Source: an uncultured Caulobacterales bacterium (GTDB lineage: Bacteria > Pseudomonadota > Alphaproteobacteria > Caulobacterales > Caulobacteraceae). Taken from it: 64,000 bases of DNA. The translations under genes and the position numbers were made by a program. Position 1 is the first letter of the stretch; each line of letters starts with the position of its first letter. Of this stretch, positions 42,133 through 50,998 are shown piece by piece. Under the pieces are notes generated by a model. It worked only from the letters and a program-made list of their open reading frames with translations. It did no database searches and was not told the origin of the DNA. The stretch lies in contig CAISEP010000023.1 of assembly GCA_903884425.1 (NCBI GenBank), positions 186,001 to 250,000 of the forward strand. Direction: 5' to 3'.

Positions 42133-43701
42133 ATGACCGGTCAGACACCCAGCCGACGCCGCTTCCTCCGCTATGCGGGGGCTGCCTCCCTCATCACCGG
42201 CGGGGCCCTGCCCTTCGCGGCCCAGCTGGCCGCCGTCAGCCGGGCGGCGGGGGCGGGCACCCAGCCGGACTACAAGGCCATCATCTGCATCTTCCAGCAG
42301 GGCGGCAACGACAGCCACAACACCGTCCTGGCGACGGATTCCGATACCTGGGGCCGCTATTTCGCCACCCGCAACACCGGCAGCTCGCCCATCGCCCTGA
42401 TGCCCCCGGGCACGGCCCCGGTCGCCGTCGGCCAGGTGAGCGCGGTGGCCGGGCGGACCGTCACGGGCGCCAACGACCCGGCGGCCTGGGGCGGCGTCCT
42501 GCCCATCGTGCCCAAGACCGCCCAGGCGATCCCCGCCGGCACCAATGCCACCACCCGCACCTTCGCCCTGCACCCCATGCTGGCCCCGATCCTGCCCCTC
42601 TACACCCAGGGGCGGCTGGCGATCGTCGCCAATGTGGGGACCCTGATCCAGCCCACCACCAAGGCCCAGTATGCGGCCAACTACAACGCGACGGTGCCCA
42701 TCCCGCGCAACCTGTTCTCGCACAACGACCAGCAGTCCATGTGGCAGTCCGGCGGGATCGAGGGGACGCAGTTCGGCTATGGCGGAATGATCGGCGACCG
42801 GATCGTGTCGGGCAACGGCACGAACTCCATCTTCACGGCCACCTCGACGGCGGGCAACTGGGTGTTCCTGTCCGGGGCGTCCACCTTCCAGTACCAGGTC
42901 AGCACGGGGGCCCTGCCGGCGGTGGCGGTCTCGGCGACGGCGGGCTCGAGCTATGATGGCTCCTCGACGGCCCCCCAGGCTATCAAGGCCCTGATCACCG
43001 ACACGTCCTCGACGGTGGACATCACCAGCGACTATGCGGCCGTGGACGTCCGCTCCCTGAACGCCGTCTCCACCATCAATTCGGCCATGAGCAACCCGGC
43101 GGTCACGGCCCTGCCCACGCCGCCGACCTATACCGACGTGATCACCGGCGCGACCCAGTCCAACTCCTATCTGCAGCAGATCTACACCGTGGCGCGGATG
43201 ATGGCGGCGGCCCCGTCCCTGGGGATCAAGCGCCAGGTCTTCTTCGTCAACATGAACGGCCACGACACCCACGACAACCAGAACGACGACCAGCCCAACA
43301 ACCTGGCCAAGCTGGCCCAGGCCATGGTCTATCTGGACCAGGCCCTGTCCAGCATGGGGGGCGTGGACATGCGCTCGCAGGTGACGACCTTCACCGCGTC
43401 GGACTTCTCCCGCACGCTGGCCACCAACGGGGACGGCACCGACCATGCCTGGGGCGGCCACCACTTCGTCCTGGGCGGCGCGGTCAAGGGCGGGGACATC
43501 TATGGCCAGTACCCCACCATCGGCATCGACACGGCGACCTTCAAGAACCCGGACATGGTCGGGTCGGTGGTGATCCCCACCACCTCGGTGGACCAGTACA
43601 TGGGCACCATCGCTGCCTGGTTCGGCCTCTCCGCCACGGACATCGCCGCGATCTTCCCGAATCTGAAGAACTTCCCGGTGTCGAACCTGGGCTTCGTCTG
43701 A
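42133..43701 (+). CDS. DUF1501 family protein with Tat signal
   Basis: The 522-residue protein opens with a twin-arginine signal (PSRRRFLRYAGAASLITGG), so it is exported folded. The DUF1501 domain shows IFQQGGNDSHNTVLATDSDTW near residue 55, SHNDQQSMWQSG near residue 195 and the HDTHDNQNDDQPNNLAKLAQAMVYLD segment near residue 375, then TASDFSRTLATNGDGTDHAWGGHHFVLGG. These His/Asp clusters resemble metal-binding sites of the alkaline phosphatase/sulfatase superfamily. It works with the DUF1800 protein in an unknown envelope process. Confidence 0.88.
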   Translation: MTGQTPSRRRFLRYAGAASLITGGALPFAAQLAAVSRAAGAGTQPDYKAIICIFQQGGNDSHNTVLATDSDTWGRYFATRNTGSSPIALMPPGTAPVAVGQVSAVAGRTVTGANDPAAWGGVLPIVPKTAQAIPAGTNATTRTFALHPMLAPILPLYTQGRLAIVANVGTLIQPTTKAQYAANYNATVPIPRNLFSHNDQQSMWQSGGIEGTQFGYGGMIGDRIVSGNGTNSIFTATSTAGNWVFLSGASTFQYQVSTGALPAVAVSATAGSSYDGSSTAPQAIKALITDTSSTVDITSDYAAVDVRSLNAVSTINSAMSNPAVTALPTPPTYTDVITGATQSNSYLQQIYTVARMMAAAPSLGIKRQVFFVNMNGHDTHDNQNDDQPNNLAKLAQAMVYLDQALSSMGGVDMRSQVTTFTASDFSRTLATNGDGTDHAWGGHHFVLGGAVKGGDIYGQYPTIGIDTATFKNPDMVGSVVIPTTSVDQYMGTIAAWFGLSATDIAAIFPNLKNFPVSNLGFV

Positions 43702-43703
43702 GG

Positions 43704-43732
43704 CCAGGCTCTGTCCGGGCCCGGGGGCCTGG
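43704..43732. terminator. Possible bidirectional hairpin between convergent genes
   Basis: CCAGGC at 43704-43709 pairs with GCCTGG at 43727-43732, enclosing a GC-rich loop that can itself pair (CCGGGC/CCGGG). It sits between the convergent stops of the DUF1501 and receiver genes. There is no T-run, so termination strength is uncertain. Confidence 0.35.
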
Positions 43733-43734
43733 GC

Positions 43735-44127
43735 TCAGTTCAGCCGGGCGCGGTCGCTGCCCCGGGACACCAGTGCGCTGGCGATCGCCTCGAACAGGGC
43801 GTCGGGCTTGATCGGCTTGAAGATGGCCCCGTCCAGGTGATCCCCCGCCCGCGGGGTGTCGATGGAGAATTCCACGTCTGCGGTCACCAGGATGATGGGC
43901 ACCTCGCCCTTTTCGTCACCCCGGCCGCGGATGCGCGCCGCCGCCTCCAGCCCGTCCATCTCCGGCATGCGCAGGTCCATGAAGACGAGGTCGTAGTCGC
44001 AGGCTTCGATCCGCTGCAGCCCCTCGGGCCCGGACTCCGCCTCGTCGGCCTCGATGCCGGCCGTGGCCAGCAGGACGACCAGCACGCGGCGGTTGACCGG
44101 GTGATCGTCGATGCACAGTGCCCGCAT
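43735..44127 (-). CDS. Stand-alone response-regulator receiver
   Basis: The 130-residue protein is a single CheY-like domain; the chosen ATG follows GGAGGAG and the nine upstream codons were left out. The acidic pocket is D7-D8, the phospho-acceptor is D51 (VFMDLRMPEMDG), the Thr switch is in ILVTADVEF, and the conserved lysine is in IFKPIKP. No output domain is present, so it acts through protein contacts or phosphotransfer. It is the last gene of a subtilase-kinase-receiver unit. The kinase's own receiver has lost its acceptor Asp, so this is its likely partner. Confidence 0.9.
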   Translation of the reverse strand: MRALCIDDHPVNRRVLVVLLATAGIEADEAESGPEGLQRIEACDYDLVFMDLRMPEMDGLEAAARIRGRGDEKGEVPIILVTADVEFSIDTPRAGDHLDGAIFKPIKPDALFEAIASALVSRGSDRARLN

Positions 44128-44206
44128 GGGACGCCGCTCCTCCAGGGTCCGCACGGGGGCGCGGCACCTTGGGAAGAGTTGTAGCCGGAAGGGCGCTAAG
44201 ATTGGG

Positions 44207-46648
44207 TTATGCGGCGGTGGTTCCGGCGATCGGGGCCGCCGGGGCCGGCCGGTCCAGGGCCGCCATCAGCGCGGGCAGGGGCAGGGGTTTGTCCAGCCAG
44301 GCCTCCGCCAGCCCGTGGTCGACGGACCGGGCGTCCGGACGATGGTCCGGCGCGCACAGCACCAGAAGCCTTGCCGCGGGAAAGCGGGTCCGGGCCAGGC
44401 GCACCGCGGGCCCGGCGGTGTCCGGCCCGTCGATGGACAGGAGCACGATGGCCGGCGCGTCCTGGCCAGCGGACACGGCCTCGTCCTGCAGGTCGGACAC
44501 CGTGCGGATGGACCGGCCCGACGCCTTCAGCCCCATCCGCAGGAAGGTCGCGTTCAGCGGGTTCGGATCCACCAGCAGCAGCGTGTCCCCACCGATGGGC
44601 GGCGAGGCCGGATCCCCGGCAGCGGCCGTCGGCCGGGCGAGGCCCTGCGCGATGAAGTGGAAGGTGAAGGCCGAGCCGTCGGCCTGCGCCTCCAGCACCA
44701 GGTCCCCGCCCATGAGCCGGGCCAGTTCCCGGCTGATCGACAGGCCCAGACCCGTCCCCTCGTAGCGGCGACTTGTGCCGCCATCCACCTGGTGGAAGGG
44801 CTCGAAGATCCGCTCCCGCTGCCCGGCACCGATGCCGATGCCGGTGTCGCGGACCGTGATCGCCACCCGGACCGCCTCCCCCTCGCCGGCGACGACGCAA
44901 GCCACGCCGATGCCCCCCTCCGCGGTGAACTTCAGGGCATTGGACAAGAGGTTGTCGAGGACCTGCCGGAACTTGACCCCGTCGCAGACGATGCGGGGCA
45001 GCTCGCCGGGAGCCTCGACCTCGAAGCTCAGGCCCTTGTCCCGGGCGCGCCACCGCCAGACCTCCACCGCGTCGTGCAGCAGGGTGCCGAGCTCGTGGTC
45101 CGCCTCGGCGAGACTGACGGCCTTGCGCTCGATGGCGGCCATGTCGAGGATGTCGCTGACGAGGGAGGCCATGGCATCCCCGCAGTGGCGCAGCATGGAC
45201 AGCATGCTGCGGACCTCCGGGGTCAGGTCCGAGCGGCTCAGGAGGGCGTGGGCGACGCCGATGATGCCGTTCAGCGGGGTCCGGATCTCGTGGCTGGTCC
45301 TTGCCAGGAACTCCGTCCGCGCCGCCACCGCGCGCTCGAGGGACTGGTTGGCCTCCTCCAGCCGGCGATTGGCGTCCTGGGCGAAGTGATGCCCCCGCCG
45401 GGCGATCAGGAAGGCGGTGACGGCCAGGGCCAGTGCCACGGTGAACACCGCCAGCAGCAGCGCCGTCAGCCCGTCCCGCTCGGCGGAGAAGCGCTGCTGT
45501 TCCGACAGCTTGGACAGCTTCAGCCGCGCGATCTGCAGGGTCTGGTTGGTGAAGTCGAACTGCGCGGCGGCCAGCTGGCCGCTGGTGGACCCGGCCAGCT
45601 GCCAGGAGGCGTCCTCCAGCCGCTTGAAGGCCTCCAGATGGGCGAGGCTCCGGCCATAGTCCCCCTGGCGCTTGTAGATCCGGTAGGCCAGCTGGTGGAA
45701 TTCCCGGAAGGGTTCCGGCGTGGTGGCCAGGTCGGCACCGGCAAAGGCCCGGCCGATGTGCTGGGCGGCCAGGTCGACCCGCCCTGCGGCCAGGTCCACC
45801 TCGGCCTGGACCCCCCACAGGAACGGGACCCAGTCGGCCACGGACGGGTCGCGGGCCGCGATGGCCCGGGCCCGGGCGATCTCGGCCCGCGCGGCGTCGA
45901 GGTGTCCGCTCCGGGCCAGGTCGTCGGCGATGTTGGTCAGGATGCGCAGGCGCAGGCTGTTGCTGTCCAGCTGGTCCGCCGTGTGCAGGGCGCGGCGGAA
46001 GGACTGCTCCGCCTCGGCATAGCGGCCGAGGTTCTTGAGGGTCACGCCGGCATTGTTGAAGGCGGACAGGGACAGGGCGTCGTCCAGGCGATAGATGTCC
46101 GAGGCCTGCCGGTAATAGTCCAGGGCGCGGGCATAGTCCTTGGCATCGTCATAGATGCCGCCGATCATCTGCAGGGTCTTGGACTGGCCGCGCAGGTCGC
46201 CGACCTTGTGCAGGATCGCGCTGGCCCGCTGATAGTCCCGCAGGGCCTCCGCCGGCTTTCCGGTGGTCTGGTCCGCATAGCCTTCGGTGATCAGCAGGTC
46301 CCCCACCAGCTTGGAGTCGGGGGCCATCCGTTCGGCAATCCGCCGGGCGCTTCCCGCCAGGCTCAGCCCCTCCGGCGCGCGGTCGAGGCGGACCAGGGCC
46401 TCGGCTTCCAGCCACAGGGCGGTGGCCCGGGCGAGCTCGGTGGTCGGGTCGTGGCTGGGGCCTGCCAGACGCTCCGCCGTCCGGGCCCGGGTCAGGGCCG
46501 CGGACGGGTCCGCCATCATCGCACCCTTCGCCGCGGCGATCTCCGCCTCGAACGGCGCGGGCGCGGGCGCGGCCAGGCCGGACGCGGGGGCGAGCGCGGC
46601 AAGGATCAGGGCCAACACTCCCGCCGCCCAGAACCGCATTCCGCCCAT
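44207..46648 (-). CDS. TPR-sensor histidine kinase with degenerate C-terminal receiver
   Basis: The 813-residue protein starts at MGGMRFWAAG after GGGGAG; 30 more codons are open upstream. A signal or anchor segment is followed by a periplasmic array of TPRs (about residues 70-370, such as KPAEALRDYQRASAILHKVGD and GRYAEAEQSFRRALH). A transmembrane helix (about 395-416), a coiled coil, the H-box TSHEIRTPLNG (H453) and the ATPase boxes N (DNLLSNALKF), G1 (DTGIGIG) and G2 (GTGLGLSI) come next. The terminal receiver-like domain has VDPNPLN but reads IVLLSIDGPD where VLMDxxMP is expected, so the acceptor Asp is absent. The sensor domain suggests detection of a periplasmic protein. Confidence 0.88.
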   Translation of the reverse strand: MGGMRFWAAGVLALILAALAPASGLAAPAPAPFEAEIAAAKGAMMADPSAALTRARTAERLAGPSHDPTTELARATALWLEAEALVRLDRAPEGLSLAGSARRIAERMAPDSKLVGDLLITEGYADQTTGKPAEALRDYQRASAILHKVGDLRGQSKTLQMIGGIYDDAKDYARALDYYRQASDIYRLDDALSLSAFNNAGVTLKNLGRYAEAEQSFRRALHTADQLDSNSLRLRILTNIADDLARSGHLDAARAEIARARAIAARDPSVADWVPFLWGVQAEVDLAAGRVDLAAQHIGRAFAGADLATTPEPFREFHQLAYRIYKRQGDYGRSLAHLEAFKRLEDASWQLAGSTSGQLAAAQFDFTNQTLQIARLKLSKLSEQQRFSAERDGLTALLLAVFTVALALAVTAFLIARRGHHFAQDANRRLEEANQSLERAVAARTEFLARTSHEIRTPLNGIIGVAHALLSRSDLTPEVRSMLSMLRHCGDAMASLVSDILDMAAIERKAVSLAEADHELGTLLHDAVEVWRWRARDKGLSFEVEAPGELPRIVCDGVKFRQVLDNLLSNALKFTAEGGIGVACVVAGEGEAVRVAITVRDTGIGIGAGQRERIFEPFHQVDGGTSRRYEGTGLGLSISRELARLMGGDLVLEAQADGSAFTFHFIAQGLARPTAAAGDPASPPIGGDTLLLVDPNPLNATFLRMGLKASGRSIRTVSDLQDEAVSAGQDAPAIVLLSIDGPDTAGPAVRLARTRFPAARLLVLCAPDHRPDARSVDHGLAEAWLDKPLPLPALMAALDRPAPAAPIAGTTAA

Positions 46649-46724
46649 CCGCCACCGCTCCCCAAGGATTTCGCGCAGTGTGCCAGCGAGACCTTGCGTT
46701 TGCCTGAAGGGGCGGGGGCGGGGC

Positions 46725-49700
46725 TCAGTATCGGGCATGGAGCTTCACACCGACCAGGGTCGAGGGCACCAGCAGGCCGCCGGGGACCGGCGTCTGGGTC
46801 TCGTAGCGGAGGAAGGCCCCGACCTCGCGACCGGGTGCCAACCGGCGGCCGTAGTCCAGCTCCGCCGCGAAGGGCGCGGTCAGGCGCGGCGTGGCGTCCT
46901 GGGCGATCAGACCCATGGCCCCGGTCTCCCGGTCCACCACGCCATAGCTGTTGAAGGTGATCTGGCCCGAGGCGATGTGCATGGGCTGGGACAGGGTCAG
47001 CTTCACCGCGTCGCCCGGCACCATCAGGTCGGACCGGACCACCGACACGGCGGCGGCGGTGCTGATCAGTCCGTCGCCGCCGGACTGCAGGGCCTGTCCT
47101 GCGCGGGTGGTGGTGCGGCCCGCGGTGAACTCCCCGTGGACGGAGAGGGATTTCGCCAGGTCCGCATGGACCTCGAGGCCCAGGGCCCGGGTCTCGGCCC
47201 CCCGGCCCAGCACGTCCGGGGTCAGGGACTGGATGCCCAGCAGGGCCTTGTCCTCGGCCAGGTCCGTCAGGGTCAGGCGGAGGGAGGCGTGGCCGGACAC
47301 GGCATAGGCCACGGCCAGGGACGAGGCGTGGGCGGCATAGACCGCCGCGCCGGACACCTGCACCGCCGGGCCGAACACCTCGGTGTCCCGCGCCAGGCGG
47401 GTCTCGGTCACCGTGGCGGAGAAGGTGGTGCGGGGCAGGGCATTCAGCTCGACCCGGCCATAGGCCCCGCCCGCCGCCAGCCGCAGGAAGGGATCGGCGG
47501 CGCTGCGCCCGCGGTCGAACCCGTCAGCGGAGGAAAACGCCTCCGACAGGCCAAGGGCCGCCGGATTGTCCCCATAACCGGTGCGGAAGGCCGCTCGGGT
47601 GCCCACCAGGCTGAGGTCGGTGGCGACGGGGTTGCCGGTCTCCCGGAAGCCGTAGCTGGCCGATGCCGGGGCCGGTGCCATGGACAGGCGCACGGCATAG
47701 CCGGCCACCTGCCCGACGTCCGAGACCGTCCCGGTGCCGGCGGCAAAGGCGCGGGGTGCCAGACCCGGTGCCTGGCCGCCGGTCTTCGCCCAGTTGATCA
47801 GGGCCGTGGACAGGAAGCTCTGCAGCACCGGCAGTCCGGCATGGTCGGCGACCCGCTGGCCCACCAGGGTGGTGGCGAGGGGGATCTTGAAGTCCCGGGC
47901 GGTGTCGTCGATGGGCTCGACGGCGGTGATGTACAGCTTGCTGCTGTTCCACACGGCCTGGGAGCCGGAATTGATCAGGGTCGTGACCTGGGAAAGGCTG
48001 ATCGGCGTCCCGTCACCCTTGCCGATCTGCGGGTGCTGGCTGTCGACGGTGTAGTACTGCAGGGCATTCCAGTTCAGCGGCGACTGGGAGGCGGCGATGT
48101 TCAGCTCCCCCACCCCGTAGACCGGGTCGGCACCCGGCGTCGTGCCCAGGGGCGTGGCCGAGCGGGTGATGATGTCCACCAGCGCGTTCGGGTGCCAGGC
48201 CAGCCACGGCCACCGCGCCTGCAGCAGCACCACGGCCCCGGACACCAGCGGCGCGGCGAGGGAGGTCCCCGACTGGCGGGTCGTGCCCCCCTGTCCGTCG
48301 GAGACCAGGATCATCTCCCCCGGGGCGACGATGAAATGGGTCTTCAGCGGCGTGCAGGCCCCGGTGGCCGTGTCGATGAGGCAGGCCTCCCCCGGACGGT
48401 TGGAGAAGTTCGAGATGGTGCCGTCGAGGCCCACGGACCCCACCACTAGCAGGGACGGGTTCACCGCGAAGTTCCACGGGATGCTGGTGGTCTGGGTCGC
48501 GCCGTCGTTTCCGGCCGCCACCACCAGCACGTGGCCATGGGCCGAACCTGAGGCCAGGGCCGTGTTCCACCCGGCATCCAGGGTCTGGCCCCGCACCCCG
48601 AGGGAGGCGTTCAGCACCCCCACCGGGGCGTCGCTGCCCGCCGTGCCGAACAGCAGGGCCGACAGGGCGTCCACGCCCTTGCCCACATCGGTCCAGTTGG
48701 TGGTCAGGGTGCTGTCATAGGGGTCATAGACGGCGACCCGCGCCAACTGGGACGGCACCACCCCCATGACGCCGGACCCGTCCATGGACCCGAGGATGAG
48801 GCTGGAGACCGCCGCCCCGTGGCCGTCGCTGAAGATGTGGTTGCCGTACTGATAGAGGGCCCCTGCATAGGTGTCCCCCGCATAGCTGGTGGACAGGTCG
48901 AGGACCCCCACCGAGATCGGACGCCGCCGCGCGGCAATGTCGCTGACCTGCTTGGCCAGGTAGGGCGACCAGCCGATCTGGCCCATCCACCAGTCCACGT
49001 GCGGGGCGCCGCTGTAGGCCATCAGGTTGTCGTACAGCGCCAGGAAGGCCTCGGCCTGCTCGGTCTGGGAGACGCTGGCGAGGCTGGCGGCATCGACGGC
49101 ACCCGTGCTGTCGACGCGGATGCCGTAGGTGCCGAGCACCGCGGTCGCCAGCGCCTTGAAGGTGGCCGGTGCGGTATCCTCCCGGGGAATGACCGCCACC
49201 CCGACGCTCGGCCGCCCGGCCGCCACGGCCTTGGACCAGAAGGCACTGGAGGGGTCGAGGATGCTGGCCTTGATCTGGGAGGCGAGGGCGGAATAGTCGG
49301 CGGTGGTCGAGGCCCTGGACCAGTTGGCCATGATGCCGGACCAGCTCTGTCCCGTGGTGGTCCAGAAGCCGGCGAGGGCCTTGAAGGACACCTCGCGGCT
49401 CGGATTGTGCAGATACGGGTTCCCCTCTCCGCCGCCCCAGAACGGGTCCACCCCGGTGCCGAGATAGGCCGAGGCCGCACCGGAGGTCGTCGCCACGTAG
49501 GGATCGGCACCGGTCCAGAGGCCACTGCCCCCGGTGAAGGGCGCGATCTTGCCGTACTGCGGGTCGATGGCCCCGAAGAAGGGGGCGATCTTGCCGAAGA
49601 ACGGCGCGATCTTGCCATAGAAGGGGGCGATCTTCCCGTATTCCGGTCCCACATCGCCGTAGAAGGGCGCGATCTTGCCATAGAAGGGCTGTACCGGCCC

Positions 49701-49799
49701 GTCGGCCGCCGATTGCGCGAGTGAGGTCCCCGGCAGGGTACTGGCAGCAAGGGCCGTAATAATGGATGCGCCAATCCGAAGTCGTTGACCTTGACGCAT
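46725..49799 (-). CDS. Secreted S8 (subtilisin-like) serine peptidase with N-terminal heptapeptide repeats
   Basis: The 1024-residue protein has a signal peptide ending near TSLAQS. Residues 39-87 are seven tandem seven-residue repeats of consensus xYGKIAP. The subtilase domain shows the triad D301 (VGVLDLST), H327 (DGHGAAVSS) and S513 (QSGTSLAAP), with the oxyanion Asn at N431 (VVAAGND). From about residue 640, strands rich in Gly, Ala and Thr run to a terminal VGVKLHARY, suggesting a barrel and hence autotransporter-like display, though this part is weakly conserved to my eye. It lies 76 bases upstream of the histidine kinase gene in the same direction. Confidence 0.85.
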   Translation of the reverse strand: MRQGQRLRIGASIITALAASTLPGTSLAQSAADGPVQPFYGKIAPFYGDVGPEYGKIAPFYGKIAPFFGKIAPFFGAIDPQYGKIAPFTGGSGLWTGADPYVATTSGAASAYLGTGVDPFWGGGEGNPYLHNPSREVSFKALAGFWTTTGQSWSGIMANWSRASTTADYSALASQIKASILDPSSAFWSKAVAAGRPSVGVAVIPREDTAPATFKALATAVLGTYGIRVDSTGAVDAASLASVSQTEQAEAFLALYDNLMAYSGAPHVDWWMGQIGWSPYLAKQVSDIAARRRPISVGVLDLSTSYAGDTYAGALYQYGNHIFSDGHGAAVSSLILGSMDGSGVMGVVPSQLARVAVYDPYDSTLTTNWTDVGKGVDALSALLFGTAGSDAPVGVLNASLGVRGQTLDAGWNTALASGSAHGHVLVVAAGNDGATQTTSIPWNFAVNPSLLVVGSVGLDGTISNFSNRPGEACLIDTATGACTPLKTHFIVAPGEMILVSDGQGGTTRQSGTSLAAPLVSGAVVLLQARWPWLAWHPNALVDIITRSATPLGTTPGADPVYGVGELNIAASQSPLNWNALQYYTVDSQHPQIGKGDGTPISLSQVTTLINSGSQAVWNSSKLYITAVEPIDDTARDFKIPLATTLVGQRVADHAGLPVLQSFLSTALINWAKTGGQAPGLAPRAFAAGTGTVSDVGQVAGYAVRLSMAPAPASASYGFRETGNPVATDLSLVGTRAAFRTGYGDNPAALGLSEAFSSADGFDRGRSAADPFLRLAAGGAYGRVELNALPRTTFSATVTETRLARDTEVFGPAVQVSGAAVYAAHASSLAVAYAVSGHASLRLTLTDLAEDKALLGIQSLTPDVLGRGAETRALGLEVHADLAKSLSVHGEFTAGRTTTRAGQALQSGGDGLISTAAAVSVVRSDLMVPGDAVKLTLSQPMHIASGQITFNSYGVVDRETGAMGLIAQDATPRLTAPFAAELDYGRRLAPGREVGAFLRYETQTPVPGGLLVPSTLVGVKLHARY
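49539..49685 (-). repeat. Seven tandem 21-bp coding repeats (heptapeptide xYGKIAP)
   Basis: The 147 bases encode FYGKIAP, FYGDVGP, EYGKIAP, FYGKIAP, FFGKIAP, FFGAIDP and QYGKIAP without gaps. The aromatic-Gly and Pro positions are invariant or nearly so. DNA copies share GGCGCGATCTTGCC (plus strand), so duplication is fairly recent. The repeats lie right after the signal peptide and before the catalytic domain. Confidence 0.9.
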
Positions 49800-49903
49800 C
49801 TTGTCCCCAGCCCCGATCGCATGATCTCCATGCTGTTTTGCTGGGATTGAATTGACAATTTAATTACAGGATGGGTTTATTTATATTACCCTTAACAGGA
49901 TGT
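49800..49903 (-). promoter_or_regulatory. AT-rich promoter region of the subtilase operon
   Basis: This short gap is strongly AT-rich between 49840 and 49895, unlike the flanking genes, and precedes the subtilase start (with GGGGAC as ribosome site). On the minus strand it contains TTGTCAATTC, and farther upstream TAATATAAATAAA. A separate promoter for subtilase-kinase-receiver is likely; no specific operator is evident. Confidence 0.45.
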
Positions 49904-50500
49904 TCACCTGTCCTGCCATGTTCCCGCCTTGACGGCGATGGCCCGGGCGACGGGGTAGAACTGGGTGAAGGTGGTGTCCAGCGCCCCGTGGGCCTCGTGG
50001 CAGGCATAGCAGGCCGCCGTCCGGTCGATCATCCGGGCCGGTCCGTCCCCGTTCAGGGCATAGAAGCCCCAGCCCCCCTTGAAGCGGGTGGTGTCCCGGA
50101 CATGGGCCTCGAGCCCCAGCACCTCGCCGGACTGGAAATGGCCCTGCCGGTTGATGGAGCCCTGGCTGGCCCCCAGGCGGTTCTCGAGGATGAACACCGT
50201 CCCGTCCGGCCAGTGCCCCGTGGCCTTGAAGGCGGTCCACGAGGCCGGGTCGACGAACACGTTGTCGAACACGGCGTGTCCGGTGGTGGCAGGGTTGTCC
50301 GTATAGGCCATGTCGAGCCCCGAGCTCAGGAACACCCATTCGCGGTAGTCGGACGGGGGGCGCAGGCGGCCGTCGGCGGTGAACCTGTCTGCCTGCCCGG
50401 GGGGTGCCGCCGCCGCGCCGAGGAGCACGAGGCATGGCAGCAGGCCCGCGCACAGGAGAGGGGACAGCGAATCGGACCCGCTGCGGATCTTGCGTCTCAT
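49904..50500 (-). CDS. Cytochrome P460-like mono-haem exported protein
   Basis: The 198-residue protein starts at MRRKIRSGSD after GGGAG, with a signal peptide ending near PPGQAD. A single haem c motif, CYACH, lies near residue 165, preceded by the P460 family pattern YREWVFLSSGLDMAY, GHAVFDNVFVDPASW and WPDGTVFILENR. P460-type proteins carry a haem cross-linked to lysine and oxidise hydroxylamine or bind NO; cross-link residues cannot be verified by eye. It lies upstream of the subtilase in the same direction with an AT-rich gap of 104 bases. The Ccm operon at the left of this window would mature it. Confidence 0.8.
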   Translation of the reverse strand: MRRKIRSGSDSLSPLLCAGLLPCLVLLGAAAAPPGQADRFTADGRLRPPSDYREWVFLSSGLDMAYTDNPATTGHAVFDNVFVDPASWTAFKATGHWPDGTVFILENRLGASQGSINRQGHFQSGEVLGLEAHVRDTTRFKGGWGFYALNGDGPARMIDRTAACYACHEAHGALDTTFTQFYPVARAIAVKAGTWQDR

Positions 50501-50998
50501 GGTTCCATCTCCCGCCTCGCTGTCAGGCGCCCGTGACGGCACGGTCGTGGATTTCCGCTGGAAAATCGATGGAAAAAGCGCCGCAACACCAAGGTCGAGG
50601 CGGCTTGCGCCGATGGTTCAGGCCTCCGGAACGGTCAGCCAGCAAATGATGTGATGCGAAATTCGCCCATTCTGGGCGAATCGTCTGCGGTTCGACCGGG
50701 GCGTTTCAGGGACTGTTGCGGTTAAAGGGGGTTTTATAGTCAGTTTTCGCGCCGGTTTTTGAAATCTTCTCTTGAAATCGATTCTGTACATGGGTGCGAT
50801 TTTTTCAGTATTCTCCATGTCTTTCGGCGTTTGTGGGTCGGGATGTGGCGATTTCGCATCGCAATGGTTTGCATGAATACTATTAAGTAAGAAATGGGAG
50901 CGTCTCTTACATTTGATGCGAATGCGGTTCGTGCCGGAAAGATGGAAATCCGGCGCATGAAGTCCCCGCATTCACAGCAGTTGGCAAGGGGAAGCAGG
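50501..50998. promoter_or_regulatory. Long AT-rich intergenic region with a perfect inverted repeat
   Basis: These 498 bases hold no convincing gene. A perfect eight-base inverted repeat, ATTCGCCC at 50661-50668 and GGGCGAAT at 50674-50681, surrounds ATTCT. AT-rich sequence continues from about 50690 to 50900 and must contain the promoter of the chemoreceptor gene and perhaps that of the P460 gene. A short open frame from 50894 joins the chemoreceptor frame but lacks a good start. Confidence 0.5.

Noticed and set aside
46725-46738. Overlap of kinase and subtilase genes
   Set aside because: It only exists if the kinase starts at 46738. A start at 46648 has a ribosome site and leader, leaving a gap of 76 bases.
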